A program made the position numbers and the translations under genes. Positions 25,093-33,953 of a stretch of 64,000 nt of DNA are shown here, one piece after another; within the stretch, counting starts at the first letter, position 1; each line of letters starts with the position of its first letter. The notes under the pieces are model-generated. The model saw nothing but the letters and a program-made list of their open reading frames with translations, had not been told where the DNA came from and made no database searches. Origin of the DNA: Amycolatopsis tucumanensis (lineage in GTDB: Bacteria; Actinomycetota; Actinomycetes; Mycobacteriales; Pseudonocardiaceae); the NCBI RefSeq assembly GCF_021654135.1, contig NZ_JAKGSD010000021.1, forward strand, positions 1 to 64,000, in the 5' to 3' direction.

Positions 25093-26367
25093 TTACAGGT
25101 TGGCCTTGGTGAACTGGTACTGCTGTGCCGCCTGTGAACTGAAGTTGTACTTGAGGGTGGCGAGTCCGAACGGCTTCGACGGGTCGACCTTGAACAGCGT
25201 GCTCGACCGCGGCGGGTTGCGGGTGTCGGCCGGGCCGTACTTGTAGTCGCCGGTGAGGCCGTCGAAGGACACCGTGCCCAGCTCGCTGGACGCCTTGAGG
25301 ATGCCGTCGCGGGACAGGTCGCCCAGCTCGACGGCCTTCTCCAGCACCGCGGTCATCGCGCGGGCCTGGTTGTAGCCGAACGCGAAGTAGTAGTCCGGCT
25401 CCTGCTGCGGCGCGAACTGGTTCTTCCGGTTGACCATGTCGGCCATGCCGGGCACGGAGTTGTCGCCCCACTCGGTGCCCTCGGCGACGATCGTGACGTA
25501 CTGCTGCAGGTACGGCGCGATCGCGGACTTGGCGAACGCCGACGTGTAGCTCGGCGACTGCCCGTACCACTTCGGCGCGAACCGGGCCTGCGCCGCGGTG
25601 CCCCAGATCTTGGCAGCGTCCGTCGGGGTCGCGGTCAGGAACACCATCTGGCAGCCCGCGCCGGCGAGCGCGCCGATCTGCCCGGCGTAGTTCTCCGTGC
25701 CCGACTTGAAGCGCTGCGTGTTCGCCACGGTGAAGCCGTAGCTCTTCGCCGCGAAGTCGATCCCGGCCTGGCCCGCCTCGCCGTAGACGTCGTCCTGGAC
25801 CATCGTGCAGATCCTGGAGTCCTTGGTGCCGCCGCCCTCGGTGAGGTAGTGGTCCATGGCGTTGATCGACTGCACCTGGTACGGGCCGCCGACCGGCAGC
25901 AGGTTCTCCTCACGCACCCACAGCGCGTCCAGCGACGCGGGCGCGGCGAGCATCTTGTCCGCGCGCAGCTGCGGCAGCACGGCCAGCGTCGACGGCGTGC
26001 CCAGCAGCTGGGTGAACGCGACGACGTCGCCCTTGACCTTGTTGTACTGCTGCACCGCCACTTCCGGCCGGTACTGGGTGTCCTCCTGGACCAGCTCGAC
26101 CTTGTACTTGCCCGCGATGCCGCCGCGGGCGTTGAGCGCGTCGAACCAGACCTTGTTGCCCGAGGTCAGCGGCTGCCCGATGACCGCGACCGGCCCGGAC
26201 AGCGGGGACAGCACGCCGAGCTTGATCGTGGTGCCGTCGAAGCCGGTGGTGGCGCCGGGGTTGCCGGCCTGCCCGCCGCCACCGCCTTCGTCGTCGCCCG
26301 CGCCGCCGCACGCGGCGAGCACGAGCGTCGCCGCGGCCAGTGCCGCCGCGATCCGCGTTCTCTTCAT
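25093..26367 (-). CDS. livK: Liv-type ABC importer substrate-binding lipoprotein
   Basis: 424 residues from an ATG with GAGGAGG seven bases upstream; the longer open frame upstream is not coding. The signal peptide ends LAAC with the lipidated Cys20, then a Gly-rich linker. The periplasmic-binding fold of the Leu/Ile/Val family follows: IKLGVLSPLSGPVAVIGQPL, VELVQEDTQYRPEVAVQQYN, CTMVQDDVYGEAGQAGIDFA and FLTATPTDAAKIWGTAAQAR. It captures the substrate outside the membrane and delivers it to the LivH/LivM permease. About 209 bases separate it from livM, and it may have its own promoter there for higher expression. The embedded acyl-CoA ligase suggests a carboxylic acid ligand rather than, or as well as, an amino acid. 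Confidence 0.9.
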   Translation of the reverse strand: MKRTRIAAALAAATLVLAACGGAGDDEGGGGGQAGNPGATTGFDGTTIKLGVLSPLSGPVAVIGQPLTSGNKVWFDALNARGGIAGKYKVELVQEDTQYRPEVAVQQYNKVKGDVVAFTQLLGTPSTLAVLPQLRADKMLAAPASLDALWVREENLLPVGGPYQVQSINAMDHYLTEGGGTKDSRICTMVQDDVYGEAGQAGIDFAAKSYGFTVANTQRFKSGTENYAGQIGALAGAGCQMVFLTATPTDAAKIWGTAAQARFAPKWYGQSPSYTSAFAKSAIAPYLQQYVTIVAEGTEWGDNSVPGMADMVNRKNQFAPQQEPDYYFAFGYNQARAMTAVLEKAVELGDLSRDGILKASSELGTVSFDGLTGDYKYGPADTRNPPRSSTLFKVDPSKPFGLATLKYNFSSQAAQQYQFTKANL

Positions 26368-26576
26368 GGACGCCTCCTCGACTGGGTTCTGTTTGATAAG
26401 CGGCGGAGCCGCTTGCGGTGGGCCGCCCGCCGGCACCGCCGCGGGTTCTGAGGTGGTTCCTGGCGAGGACAGCGCCGACGTGGTGACCTGGCGGTCATGA
26501 GGAGGCGATCCCACAGCCAGGGGCCGCCTCAGGTTCCGCCACCCGCACCGCCACGCAAGCCACTTCGACAGCCTCT

Positions 26577-27674
26577 CTAGTAGGAAAACGGCCAGGCCTT
26601 GAAATAGGTCTTGACGCGCAGCCAGATGCCCGCGAGCCCGCGTGGTTCGAGCACCAGGAACAGCACGATCAGCAACCCGAAGATGGCCTGGTTGAGGGCG
26701 AACACACTGATGAACCCCGAATCGCCCACGCTCGTCTGGACGCCGGGAATGACGTCGCTGTAGCGGTCGATCAACGCGGGCAGCGCGCCGACGAACAGCG
26801 CCCCGAGCACCGATCCGAAGATCGTGCCGAGACCGCCGACGATGATCACCGCGATGTACTGGATGGACAGCAGCAGGTTCCACTCGTCGGGGCTGACGAA
26901 CTGCTGGTAGGACCCGAACAGCGCGCCCGCCACGGACGCGATCGCGCTGGAGATCATGAACGCGCCGATCTTGTACCGGCCCGCCCGCACGCCGATCACC
27001 TCGGCGGCCTGGTCGCGGTCCCGCACCGCCTGCAGCGCGCGGCCGGGGCGGGTGCGGGCCAGGTTCTTCACCAGCAGCGCGACCAGCCCGACCAGCGCCC
27101 AGACCAGCCAGAACCAGCCCTGGTTGCGCGAGTAGCTCTCGCCGAAGATCGACAGGTCGGCGAAGTTCACCGGCCCGATCGCGACGTCGGCGTTGACCGA
27201 GGTGCCGGAGTTGCCGCCGGTGAAGTCGTCGAGGTTGCGCCACAGGTGCTCGCCGACGAACACCAGCCCGAGCGTGACGATCGCCAGGTAGTGGCCGCGC
27301 AGCCGCAGCGTGAACGGCCCGATCAGCCCGCCCAGCAACGCGCCGATCCCGGCGGCCGCGAGCAGCCACAGCGGGAACGGCAGGCCGAAGTCGCCGCCGA
27401 CCTTGGCCGTCACGTACGCGCCCGCGCCGATGAAGAACGCGTGCCCGAGCGAGATCTGCCCGCAGTAGCCGGTGAGCAGGTTGAGGCCGATCGCGCCGAC
27501 CGCGGTGATCCCGGCGTAGATCAGCACGGACAGCCAGAAGTCGTCCTGCAGCACCGTCGGCAGCACCAGGAACGCCGCGATCATCAGCGCCAGCCCGAAC
27601 TTCGACATCGGCGAGCCGAACAGGCGCAGGTCCTGGGCGTAGTCCCGGACGAGGTTGCGGTGCGGCTTGGGCAT
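26577..27674 (-). CDS. livM: Liv-type ABC importer permease LivM
   Basis: 365 residues. The start MPKPHRNLVRDYAQD overlaps the livH stop (TGATG). About ten hydrophobic segments are visible. The family signatures GLNLLTGYCGQISLGHAFFI near residue 70 and AAEVIGVRAGRYKIGAFMIS with FGSYQQFVSPDEWNLLLSIQ in the second half are standard for LivM. It forms the membrane channel with LivH. The longer open frame that continues upstream into livH is a shadow. Confidence 0.93.
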   Translation of the reverse strand: MPKPHRNLVRDYAQDLRLFGSPMSKFGLALMIAAFLVLPTVLQDDFWLSVLIYAGITAVGAIGLNLLTGYCGQISLGHAFFIGAGAYVTAKVGGDFGLPFPLWLLAAAGIGALLGGLIGPFTLRLRGHYLAIVTLGLVFVGEHLWRNLDDFTGGNSGTSVNADVAIGPVNFADLSIFGESYSRNQGWFWLVWALVGLVALLVKNLARTRPGRALQAVRDRDQAAEVIGVRAGRYKIGAFMISSAIASVAGALFGSYQQFVSPDEWNLLLSIQYIAVIIVGGLGTIFGSVLGALFVGALPALIDRYSDVIPGVQTSVGDSGFISVFALNQAIFGLLIVLFLVLEPRGLAGIWLRVKTYFKAWPFSY

Positions 27675-28570
27675 CAGATCCTCCGTACGTCCTTGGTTCC
27701 CAGCAGGCCGTACGGCCGGATCAGCAGGATCACGATCATCAGCAGGTAGGGCACGATGATCGACACGTTGTCGCCCGCCCAGGAGAACAGCTGGTCCTGG
27801 TAGCCGCGGGTGAGCGCCTCGGCGAGCCCGATCACGATGCCGCCGAGCACCGCGCCCGCGGGCGAGTCGAGGCCGCCGAGGATCATCGCCGGGAACGCCG
27901 CGAGCGCGATGAACCCGATCGACGGGGACAGCCCGCCCGGCCCGGCCGCCATGGTGATGCCGGCGAGCGCGGCCAGCGCCGACGCGATGGCCCACGAGAC
28001 CGCGTACACCCGGCGTGCGCTGATCCCCTGCGCCAGCGCCGCTTCCGGGTCGAACGCGGTGGCCCGCATCGCCAGGCCGAGCGAGGTGAAGCGGAAGAAC
28101 AGGAAGAACCCGACGACGACCGCCGCGGTCAGCCCGATCGTCCACAGGTCCCGGACGCCGAAGACGATCCCGCCTGCTTCGACGGTCTGGATGTTCCACG
28201 GGTTCTCGACCTGCAGGTTGTCGAAGCCCCAGATCGCGGTGATCAGCGGCTCCAGCACGAACAGCAGGCCGATGGTGATCATGATGACCGCGAACGGCGG
28301 CTGGCCGACCATGCGCCGCAGCACGATCCGCTCGAACCCGGCGCCCACCAGGGCCGCCGACGCGCACGCCAGCAGGATCGCCACGCCGAAGGCGATCGCC
28401 AGGTTGTTGGCGAAGGTGAAGCCGAGGTAGGCGCCGAGCGCGAGCAGCCCGCCCTGCGCGAAGTTGATCACGCCGGTCGACTTGTAGATGACCACGAAAC
28501 CCAGCGCCACCAGGGCGTAGGTGGACCCGAGGGCGAGTCCGGCGAAGCAGTTCTGCAGGAACGTCGTCAC
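27674..28570 (-). CDS. livH: Liv-type ABC importer permease LivH
   Basis: 298 residues from a GTG that overlaps the acyl-CoA ligase stop (GTGA). Eight or so membrane segments; the family signature LGSTYALVALGFVVIYKSTG leads to VINFAQGGLLALGAYLGF at the N terminus. AMRATAFDPEAALAQGISAR follows in the loop that contacts the ATPase, and AAFPAMILGGLDSPAGAVLG comes near the end. It pairs with LivM to form the translocation pore. A much longer upstream frame is excluded because it covers the ligase gene out of frame. Confidence 0.93.
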   Translation of the reverse strand: MTTFLQNCFAGLALGSTYALVALGFVVIYKSTGVINFAQGGLLALGAYLGFTFANNLAIAFGVAILLACASAALVGAGFERIVLRRMVGQPPFAVIMITIGLLFVLEPLITAIWGFDNLQVENPWNIQTVEAGGIVFGVRDLWTIGLTAAVVVGFFLFFRFTSLGLAMRATAFDPEAALAQGISARRVYAVSWAIASALAALAGITMAAGPGGLSPSIGFIALAAFPAMILGGLDSPAGAVLGGIVIGLAEALTRGYQDQLFSWAGDNVSIIVPYLLMIVILLIRPYGLLGTKDVRRI

Positions 28571-30378
28571 CGGTACATCGCCTCGATCTCGTGCTCGAAC
28601 CGCAGCTCGATGGCCCGTCGCTTGACCTTCTGCGTCGCGGTCAGCTCGCCGGCCTCGTGGTCGAGTTCCTTGCCGATCAACGAGAACCGCTTGATCTGCT
28701 CGACCTGCGAGAACTCCCGGTTGGTCTCGTCGACCACCTGCTGGATCAGCACCACCACCTCGGGTTTGGCCGACAGGTCGGCGTAGGTCGTGTACGCGAG
28801 GCCGCGGCGGGTCGCCCAGTTGCCGACCGTCTCCGCCTCGATCCCGATCAACGCGGTGAGGTACTTGCGGCGGTCCCCGATCACGATCGCCTCGCGCACG
28901 AACGGCGAGACCTTCAGCCGGTTCTCGATCTCCGACGGCGAGATGTTCTTGCCGCCCGCGGTGATGATGATGTCCTTCTTGCGGTCGGTGATTCGCAGGA
29001 ACCCGTCGGCGTCGATCTCGCCGACGTCGCCGGTGTGCAGCCAGCCGTCCGCGTCCACCGCCGCCGCGGTGGCCTCCGGGTTGCGGAAGTAGCCCTGGAA
29101 CACCCCGGCCGAGCGGGTGAGGATCTCGCCGTCCTCGGCGATGCGGACCTCCACGCCGGGCAGCGGTCTGCCGACCGCGCCGAGCCGCACGTCGCCGTCC
29201 GGGGTGAGCGTGGCCAGCGCGGTGTTCTCGGTCTGGCCGTAGCCCTCGCGCACCGGAACCCCGATGGCCCACAGGTATTCCAGCACCTGCGGCGCGATCG
29301 GCGCGGCGCCGGACAACGCGGTGCGGACCCGGACCAGTCCGAGTTTCTCCCGCAGGGCGCGGAAAACGAGGAACTCCGCGAGCCACAGCCGGAACCGGTC
29401 GCCCGCGGACAGCCGCCCGGTCATGCGGCGGGGCGCGATCCGGCGGCCCTGCTTGAGCCAGAACCGGTAGAGACCGCGCTTGAGCCGCGAGGCGTCGGCC
29501 ATCCGGATCTCGGTGCCCGCCAGCATCTTCTCCCACACTCGCGGCACGCCGAGGAACACCGTCGGCTGCACGTCGCGCAGGTCGTTGAGGAAGGACGGGC
29601 CGCCCTCGCCGAAGTTGACCACCGAACCCGCCCACACCGAGTCGATCACCGAGGTCAGCCGCTCGGCGATGTGGCACAGCGGCAGGTAGGACAGCACCTC
29701 GTCGTCCGGGCCGCCGCCGAGCGCGTCGATGAAGGTGCGCCCGGCCGCGACGAGGTTGGCGTGCGAGATCATCGCGCCCTTGGGCGGTCCGGTGGTGCCG
29801 GAGGTGTAGACGAGGATGGCGGTGGCGTCCGGGTCGAGCCGGGACACCGACTCCTGGTAGTCGCGCAACGCGTTGTCCCGCGGGCGTTCCAGCTGCTCGA
29901 ACGTCATCAGGTCGGGCAGCGCCTCCACGCGCACCCCGCGCGGGTCCATCACCACCAGACGCCGCAGGTCGGGCAGTCTGCCGCGCACCGCGAGCGCCTT
30001 GTCCAGCTGCTCCTCGTCCTCGGCGATCAGCACCTTCGCGCCGGAGTGCGACAGCAGGTACTCGACCTCGGTCTCGGGCGAGGTCGGGTAGACGCCCATG
30101 CTGATCGCGCCGATGCCCTGCACGGCCAGGTCGGCGACCACCCACTCGGGCCGGTTCTCGGCGTGGATCGCCACCCGGTCGCCCGGCTCGACGCCGAGTT
30201 CGCGCAGGCCGGCGGCGACGTTGGCGACCCGCTCGGCGTAGGCGGACCAGGTCCACTCGCGCCAGCGGCCGCGGTGCTTCTCCCGCATCGCGGTCTTGTC
30301 GCCCAGCGTGCGGGCGTGTTCCAGCAGGCGCGCGGGCAGCGTCCGCACGTCCGGGGGAGCGGCCAGTGCCGTGCTCAT
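28567..30378 (-). CDS. AMP-forming long-chain acyl-CoA ligase (FadD-like) inside the liv operon
   Basis: 603 residues from an ATG overlapping the livG stop (ATGA). Adenylate-forming motifs are intact: the phosphate-binding loop AILVYTSGTTGPPKGAMISH, the core EGYGQTENTALATL, DGWLHTGDVGEIDADGFLRI and DRKKDIIITAGGKNISPSEI, with the catalytic Lys expected in the C-terminal TQKVKRRAI. Length matches the ~600-residue FACL subfamily found in actinobacteria and proteobacteria. It activates a carboxylic acid to its CoA thioester through an acyl-AMP. Its place between the ATPase and permease genes implies that the imported compound is trapped or activated as CoA ester on entry. The exact acid is unknown. 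Confidence 0.92.
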   Translation of the reverse strand: MSTALAAPPDVRTLPARLLEHARTLGDKTAMREKHRGRWREWTWSAYAERVANVAAGLRELGVEPGDRVAIHAENRPEWVVADLAVQGIGAISMGVYPTSPETEVEYLLSHSGAKVLIAEDEEQLDKALAVRGRLPDLRRLVVMDPRGVRVEALPDLMTFEQLERPRDNALRDYQESVSRLDPDATAILVYTSGTTGPPKGAMISHANLVAAGRTFIDALGGGPDDEVLSYLPLCHIAERLTSVIDSVWAGSVVNFGEGGPSFLNDLRDVQPTVFLGVPRVWEKMLAGTEIRMADASRLKRGLYRFWLKQGRRIAPRRMTGRLSAGDRFRLWLAEFLVFRALREKLGLVRVRTALSGAAPIAPQVLEYLWAIGVPVREGYGQTENTALATLTPDGDVRLGAVGRPLPGVEVRIAEDGEILTRSAGVFQGYFRNPEATAAAVDADGWLHTGDVGEIDADGFLRITDRKKDIIITAGGKNISPSEIENRLKVSPFVREAIVIGDRRKYLTALIGIEAETVGNWATRRGLAYTTYADLSAKPEVVVLIQQVVDETNREFSQVEQIKRFSLIGKELDHEAGELTATQKVKRRAIELRFEHEIEAMYR

Positions 30379-31199
30379 CGCGCACCGCCCAGGTAGGCCT
30401 CGATGACAGCGGGGTGGTTCTGGATCTCCGACGGCTTGCCGGTGGCGATCGCGACGCCGAAGTCCAGTGCGAGCACCCGGTCGGCGAGGTCCATGACCAG
30501 GCGCATGTCGTGCTCGACGAGGATCATCGCCAGGCCCAGCTCCCGCCGGACCTCGACCAGGTAGCGCGCGGTGTCCTCGGTCTCCTCCAGGTTCATGCCG
30601 GCGACCGGCTCGTCGAGCAGCAGCAGCGACGGTTCCATCGCCAGCGCGCGGCCCAGCTCGGCGCGTTTCGCGACGCCGTAGGGGAGCATCCCGGCGGGCA
30701 TCCGGCGGTACGGCTCGAGTTCGAGCAGTTCGACGATCTCCTCGACGGCCGCGCGGTGCCGGACCTCCTCCCGCTTCGCGCGGCCCCACCAGAGCATCCC
30801 GGTGCCGAACCCGGTGCGCATCAGGTGGTGGCGGCCGAGCATCAGGTTCTCGATGAGCGTGAGGTGCTCGAACAGGCCGAGGTTCTGGAACGTGCGGGCG
30901 ACGCCCATCGCGGCGATCGCGGCGGGCGCGCGGCCGACCAGCCGTTGGCCGTCGAGCGTGATGCTGCCCTCCTGCGGGCGGTAGACCCCGTTGAGGCAGT
31001 TGAAGATCGACGTCTTGCCCGCGCCGTTCGGGCCGATCACGGCGAACAGCTCGCCGCGGCCGACCTCGAAGCTGACGCCGTCCAGCGCCGTGACCCCGCC
31101 GAACCGCAGTGTCAGGTCGCGGACTTCGAGGATCGGTCGATCGGTGTCGGCTTCGTCCTCCCGGGCGGGTGCGGGGTCGCTGGTGGTCACGCGCTCCAT
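30375..31199 (-). CDS. livG: Liv-type ABC importer ATPase LivG
   Basis: 274 residues from an ATG with GGAGG eight bases upstream; it overlaps the livF end by 13 bases. A ~25-residue acidic N-terminal extension precedes the ATPase core. Walker A is GPNGAGKTSIFNCLNG, the LivG-specific GVARTFQNLGLFEHLTLIEN follows, the signature region is degenerate (GVAKRAELGRALAMEP) and Walker B is LLLLDEPVAGMN. The switch His lies in ILVEHDMRLVMDLADRVLAL. The signature lacks the usual LSGGQ (here LPYGVAKRAELGRAL), a variant commonly seen in LivG proteins. It powers import together with LivF. Confidence 0.93.
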   Translation of the reverse strand: MERVTTSDPAPAREDEADTDRPILEVRDLTLRFGGVTALDGVSFEVGRGELFAVIGPNGAGKTSIFNCLNGVYRPQEGSITLDGQRLVGRAPAAIAAMGVARTFQNLGLFEHLTLIENLMLGRHHLMRTGFGTGMLWWGRAKREEVRHRAAVEEIVELLELEPYRRMPAGMLPYGVAKRAELGRALAMEPSLLLLDEPVAGMNLEETEDTARYLVEVRRELGLAMILVEHDMRLVMDLADRVLALDFGVAIATGKPSEIQNHPAVIEAYLGGAR

Positions 31200-31990
31200 C
31201 GCTTCTTCCTCCGGTAGCTCTTGACTTCGGCGAAGCTGCGCCGCTCCTCGTGCTGGGCGGCGCCGAGGTAGAACTCGCGGATGTCCTCGTCGGCGAGGAG
31301 TTCGGCGGCGGGGCCGTCCTTGACGACCTTCCCGGTTTCGACGACGTAGCCGGACCCGGCGATCGACAGCGCCATCACGGCGTTCTGCTCGACCAGCAGG
31401 ACGCTGGTGCCCTGGCCGTTGATCTCGACGATGATGTCCCGCACCTGCTCGACCAGCTTGGGCGCGAGACCGAGCGAGGGCTCGTCGAGCAGCAGGAGCT
31501 TCGGCGACGCCATGAGCGCGCGGCCGATCGCGAGCATCTGCTGCTCGCCGCCGGAGAGGTAACCGGCGATCGAGCGGCGGCGCTCTTTCAGTACCGGGAA
31601 CAGGTCCATCACCCTGGCGTAAGACTCGCGGACCTCGGTGCGGGAGCGGCGGGTGTAGGCGCCGGTGCGCAGGTTCTCGTCGACGGTGATCTCGGCGAAG
31701 ATCCGCCTGCCCTCCATCACCTGCGCGATGCCCTTGCGCACCACGACGGCTGGGTCGGCGCCGGTGATGTCCTCGTCGCGGAAGCGGACCGTGCCCTTGG
31801 TGATCTTGCCGCGGTGTGGCACGAGCAGGCCGGTGATCGCCCGCAGCAGGGTCGTCTTGCCCGCTCCGTTCGCGCCCAGCAGCGTGACGATCGCGCCGTC
31901 GGGGACCTCCAGGCTGAGGCCCCGGAGGACCAGCACCACGTCGTCGTACACCACTTCGAGGTTGTTCACCGCCAGCACGGGTGGTGACAA
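31187..31990 (-). CDS. livF: Liv-type ABC importer ATPase LivF
   Basis: 267 residues from a TTG with GGAGGG seven bases upstream; a GTG at 32053 would add 21 residues (MISITHIGDKTPGSTRNGGH) with no ribosome site. Walker A GANGAGKTTLLRAITG, the LivF-type IAQVMEGRRIFAEITVDENL, signature YLSGGEQQMLAIGRAL, Walker B LLLLDEPSLGLAP and VLLVEQNAVMALSIAGSGYV are all present. It is the first gene of the chain livF-livG-ligase-livH-livM-livK and is divergent from the M20 peptidase gene. The promoter should lie in the ~140 bases between them. Confidence 0.92.
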   Translation of the reverse strand: MSPPVLAVNNLEVVYDDVVLVLRGLSLEVPDGAIVTLLGANGAGKTTLLRAITGLLVPHRGKITKGTVRFRDEDITGADPAVVVRKGIAQVMEGRRIFAEITVDENLRTGAYTRRSRTEVRESYARVMDLFPVLKERRRSIAGYLSGGEQQMLAIGRALMASPKLLLLDEPSLGLAPKLVEQVRDIIVEINGQGTSVLLVEQNAVMALSIAGSGYVVETGKVVKDGPAAELLADEDIREFYLGAAQHEERRSFAEVKSYRRKKRWSA

Positions 31991-32132
31991 GGCGTGCCCT
32001 CCGTTCCTCGTCGAACCGGGCGTTTTGTCCCCAATGTGGGTGATTGAGATCACATTGAATACGGAAGGTGGCTAGCGGTCACGGGTGGAGGCCAATGCGG
32101 AGCCGAACTGTGACCTGGCGATGGCTGGCAGA

Positions 32133-33560
32133 ATGGCCCGGGTGGAGCAGACGACCGTGCGTGAAACCGTGCAGCGCCTCTGGGACGGCGAGGTGCTGAC
32201 GAGCCTGTCCGGCCTGGTGGAGATCCCCGCCCTGTCGCAGGCCTTCGACCCCGACTGGGCCGGCAACGGGCACCTCGACGCCGCGGTGCGGCACGTGCAG
32301 AACTGGATCGCCGGGCGCGGTCTGCCCGGCGCGACGCTCGACGTGGTGCGGCTCGACGGATGCAGCCCGGTGCTGCTCGTCGACGTCCCGGCGACGCCCG
32401 GCGCGGAGGACCGCGGCACCGTGCTGCTCTACGGCCACCTCGACAAGCAGCCCCCGGTCGGCGGCTGGGCGGAGGGGCTCGGCCCGTGGACCCCGGTGGT
32501 CCGCGACGGCAGGCTGTACGGCCGCGGCTCGGCGGACGACGGGTACGCCGGCTACGCGGCGACGGCCGCGCTGGAAGCCGTGCACGCGGCAGGCGGCGCC
32601 CACGCGCGATCGGTGATCCTGCTGGAGACCGGCGAGGAGTCGGGCAGCCCCGACCTGCCGCGGTACCTGGAGCACCTGTCCGAGCGGCTGGGCCGCGTGA
32701 GTTTCGTGGTGTGCCTGGACTCCGGCGGCAACGACTACGAGCGGCTGTGGCTGACGACGAGCCTGCGCGGGATGACGCAGGTGCACGTCACGGTGCGGGT
32801 GCTCCAGGCGGCGGCGCACTCCGGGCTGGCCAGCGGCGTGGTGCCGAGCTCGTTCCGGGTGCTGCGGCAGCTGCTGGACCGCATCGAGGACGCCGAGACG
32901 GGCGAGATCAAGCTGGCGGAGCTGAACGTCGACATCCCGGCCAACCGCCGTGAAGAGGCGGCCGCGACGGTCGCGGTGGCCCCCGGTGCGATCAGTGGTT
33001 CGTTCCCGCTGATGCCCGGGATGCGCCCGGTGTCGGACGACGAGCTGGAGCTGCTGCTGAACCAGTCGTGGCGGCCCACGCTGTCGGTGATCGGCGCCGA
33101 GGGCTTTCCGGAGCCGGCGAACGCCGGCAACGTCCTGCGCGACCACACGACGCTGGCGCTGAGCTTCCGCCTCCCGCCGACGGCCGACGCGGCGGCGGCG
33201 CTGAACGCGGTGGAGAAGGCGCTGACCACGGACGTGCCCTACGGCGCGGTGGTCGAACTGTCCGGTTTGGAGTCCGCGAACGGCTGGAACGCGCCCGACC
33301 CGTCGCCGTGGCTGGCTTCGGCGCTGGAGCGGGTCAGCGACGAGGTCTTCGGAGCGCCGTGGCGCAGCGTCGGGCTCGGCGGGTCGATCCCGTTCATGGG
33401 CCTGCTGGGCGAGAAGTACCCGGAGGCGCAGTTCCTGGTGACGGGCGCGCTGGGGCCCGACTCGAACGCCCACGTCCCCGACGAGTGGCTGCACCTGGCC
33501 CAGGCGAAGCGGCTCACCGAGGCGGTGGCGCACATGCTGGACGCCCACGCCCGCGGCTGA
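32133..33560 (+). CDS. M20-family metallopeptidase (dipeptidase type)
   Basis: 475 residues from the ATG at 32133 (MARVEQTTVRETVQRLW); an ATG at 32121 and a TTG-free extension to about 32085 are alternatives, none with a clear ribosome site. The two-zinc site is complete: LLYGHLDKQPP (His, Asp), LYGRGSADDGYAGYA (bridging Asp), LLETGEESGSPDL (catalytic Glu plus zinc Glu), VCLDSGG (Asp) and SNAHVPDEWL (His). A dimerisation insert sits between about 200 and 330. Family knowledge gives hydrolysis of dipeptides or related amides in the cytoplasm. It is divergently transcribed from the Liv importer, which could supply amino acid derivatives, but the link is only positional. Confidence 0.9.
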   Translation: MARVEQTTVRETVQRLWDGEVLTSLSGLVEIPALSQAFDPDWAGNGHLDAAVRHVQNWIAGRGLPGATLDVVRLDGCSPVLLVDVPATPGAEDRGTVLLYGHLDKQPPVGGWAEGLGPWTPVVRDGRLYGRGSADDGYAGYAATAALEAVHAAGGAHARSVILLETGEESGSPDLPRYLEHLSERLGRVSFVVCLDSGGNDYERLWLTTSLRGMTQVHVTVRVLQAAAHSGLASGVVPSSFRVLRQLLDRIEDAETGEIKLAELNVDIPANRREEAAATVAVAPGAISGSFPLMPGMRPVSDDELELLLNQSWRPTLSVIGAEGFPEPANAGNVLRDHTTLALSFRLPPTADAAAALNAVEKALTTDVPYGAVVELSGLESANGWNAPDPSPWLASALERVSDEVFGAPWRSVGLGGSIPFMGLLGEKYPEAQFLVTGALGPDSNAHVPDEWLHLAQAKRLTEAVAHMLDAHARG

Positions 33561-33827
33561 TCGCGACCCCGGCGCCGACCACCAGCAGGGACGACTGCTG
33601 GTCCGGCGCCGGGAGCCGCCCACCCGACAGCCCCCCAGTCCCCGAGGACGAACACGCTGGCGGCGGGCGCCGCGGTGAAGCGGTAGGTGGGTCGGTCGCG
33701 CAGCAGGCCACGGTGCGAGCCGCCGGCCCGCCACTCGCTTGATGAACAGCAGCGGCCGCCACCGTGACGACGTTGGCGCCGCGGTTTCGGCCACAGCCGG
33801 CCTGTGCTCCGGGCCACGCAGGGTCAC
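33561..33827 (-). pseudogene. Possible frame-broken remnant of a membrane protein gene
   Basis: On the minus strand, protein-like segments appear one after another in different frames: RWRPLLFIKRVAG (about 33780), then GLLRDRPTYRFTAAPAASVF followed by VLGDWG (about 33700-33630), then PDQQSSLLVVGAGVAIS (about 33600-33550). Together they read like one hydrophobic protein cut by two frameshifts and truncated by the M20 gene end. No intact start-to-stop frame gives a sensible product. It could be chance in GC-rich DNA, a decayed gene or sequencing indels. Confidence 0.3.
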
Positions 33828-33953
33828 CCGCGTGTTACCGACTGGTTACCGGGTAGACCCGAAATGCGGCCGTAACCACTCGATGCTGTGCGTGACCGTC
33901 AACAAGTGGCAGGATGCGTGCACTCGATAAGTATGACCTACTAGGAGTAAACC
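33828..33953 (+). promoter_or_regulatory. Upstream region of the polar amino acid ABC operon
   Basis: The 126 bases before the binding-protein GTG are less GC-rich than their surroundings. They hold a clear ribosome site (AGGAG at 33942-33946) and -10-like hexamers GATAAG and TATGAC near 33926-33937, but no -35 hexamer at proper spacing. A repeated GTTACC/GGTAAC-like element (GTGTTACCGACTGGTTACC, about 33832-33850) might bind a regulator. No gene is supported here. Confidence 0.35.

Noticed and set aside
30366..31217. Plus-strand frame over livG
   Set aside because: Antisense to an ATPase with intact motifs.
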